Shown here piece by piece: positions 63,935 through 64,000 of a stretch of DNA of 64,000 nt (position 1 is its first letter; every line of letters starts with the position of its first letter). Source of the stretch: Rhodanobacter sp. Soil772 (lineage in GTDB: Bacteria; Pseudomonadota; Gammaproteobacteria; Xanthomonadales; Rhodanobacteraceae); the NCBI RefSeq assembly GCF_001428385.1, contig NZ_LMSK01000002.1, positions 216,704 through 280,703 of the forward strand, in the 5' to 3' direction. Both the position numbers and the translations under genes were made by a program. The notes below the pieces were generated by a model that saw only the letters and a program-made list of their open reading frames with translations, was not told where the DNA came from and made no database searches.

Positions 63935-64000
63935 ATGTCGCCAAAGCCAAGCAGCGCCGACCGGCGATTGTTCAGCCAGCTTCGCAGTGAAATGGATCGG
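63935..64000 (+). CDS. Start of an unidentified gene
   Basis: GGGAGACGG precedes an ATG opening MSPKPSSADRRLFSQLRSEM, which runs off the window after 22 codons. It is not recognisable from so little. The ribosome site and lack of stops make it a plausible gene start. Confidence 0.45.
   Translation, partial: MSPKPSSADRRLFSQLRSEMDR

Overview
The window is a high-GC gammaproteobacterial chromosome segment. Gene content and order point to the Xanthomonadales, most likely the Rhodanobacteraceae (Rhodanobacter/Dyella type). The evidence is a complete mra/dcw cell-wall and division cluster, an lptD-surA-pdxA-rsmA-apaG-apaH operon, lpxC-dciA-M23-secA order, an rsmI/lpoA/yraN block beside rnpB, a SAH riboswitch before ahcY, and 7-bp GATTCGG-type dispersed repeats of the kind I associate with this order. 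No phage, insertion sequence, CRISPR array, rRNA or tRNA was seen. It reads as core chromosome, decorated by several families of small palindromic repeats.

Layout. 1-2.6 kb: start of a periplasmic-propeller sensor histidine kinase whose C-terminus lies outside the window. 2.7-4.2 kb: a membrane-anchored DUF697 GTPase. 4.2-4.8 kb: a non-coding element bounded by inverted repeats. 4.8-8.1 kb: a secreted dienelactone-hydrolase-like protein and two overlapping ubiquinone hydroxylases. 8.2-10.3 kb: a probable cobalamin cassette (BtuM-like transporter, PduO-type adenosyltransferase) with a histone-deacetylase-like enzyme. 10.4-17.4 kb: outer-membrane biogenesis operon lptD-surA with pdxA-rsmA-apaG-apaH. 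17.4-23 kb: secA, an M23 peptidase, a divergent DciA-like gene and lpxC. 23.4-39.2 kb: the dcw cluster on the minus strand, transcribed mraZ-rsmH-ftsL-ftsI-murE-murF-mraY-ftsW-murG-murC-ddl-ftsQ-ftsA-ftsZ, with a clear promoter and MraZ operator at its head. 39.5-43.2 kb: rnpB, rsmI, lpoA and yraN. 43.2-47.7 kb: an FAD oxidase, an unknown lipoprotein/membrane protein, a uracil-DNA-glycosylase-like protein and a nucleoside permease. 47.7-54 kb: a Fur-box-preceded TonB receptor plus PepSY membrane protein, then a second, unrelated TonB receptor. 54-64 kb: dusB, metK, uup, a GST, a GIY-YIG protein, ppc (minus strand), the SAH riboswitch with ahcY, and the first codons of a further gene.

The genes cohere around envelope growth: lipid II synthesis and septation (dcw), lipid A commitment (lpxC), LPS and outer-membrane protein assembly (lptD, surA), secretion (secA) and a penicillin-binding-protein activator (lpoA). 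metK and ahcY make S-adenosylmethionine and clear S-adenosylhomocysteine for methyltransferases such as RsmA, RsmH and RsmI, and the SAH riboswitch ties ahcY to by-product level.

The most unusual signal is repeat-derived sequence inside the cell-wall operon. Three palindromic 7-bp-repeat elements sit at the ddl/ftsQ, murG/ftsW and ftsW/mraY junctions. They apparently supply the Ddl C-terminal tail, the MurG N-terminal extension and, in two cases, the flanking Shine-Dalgarno. A different REP-like palindrome lies in frame inside murE. Other items worth attention are the BtuM-like protein with a cysteine exactly at residue 80, four genes whose -10 box lies 6 bp before the ATG (possible leaderless mRNAs), and the MraZ operator overlapping the -10 of the dcw promoter.
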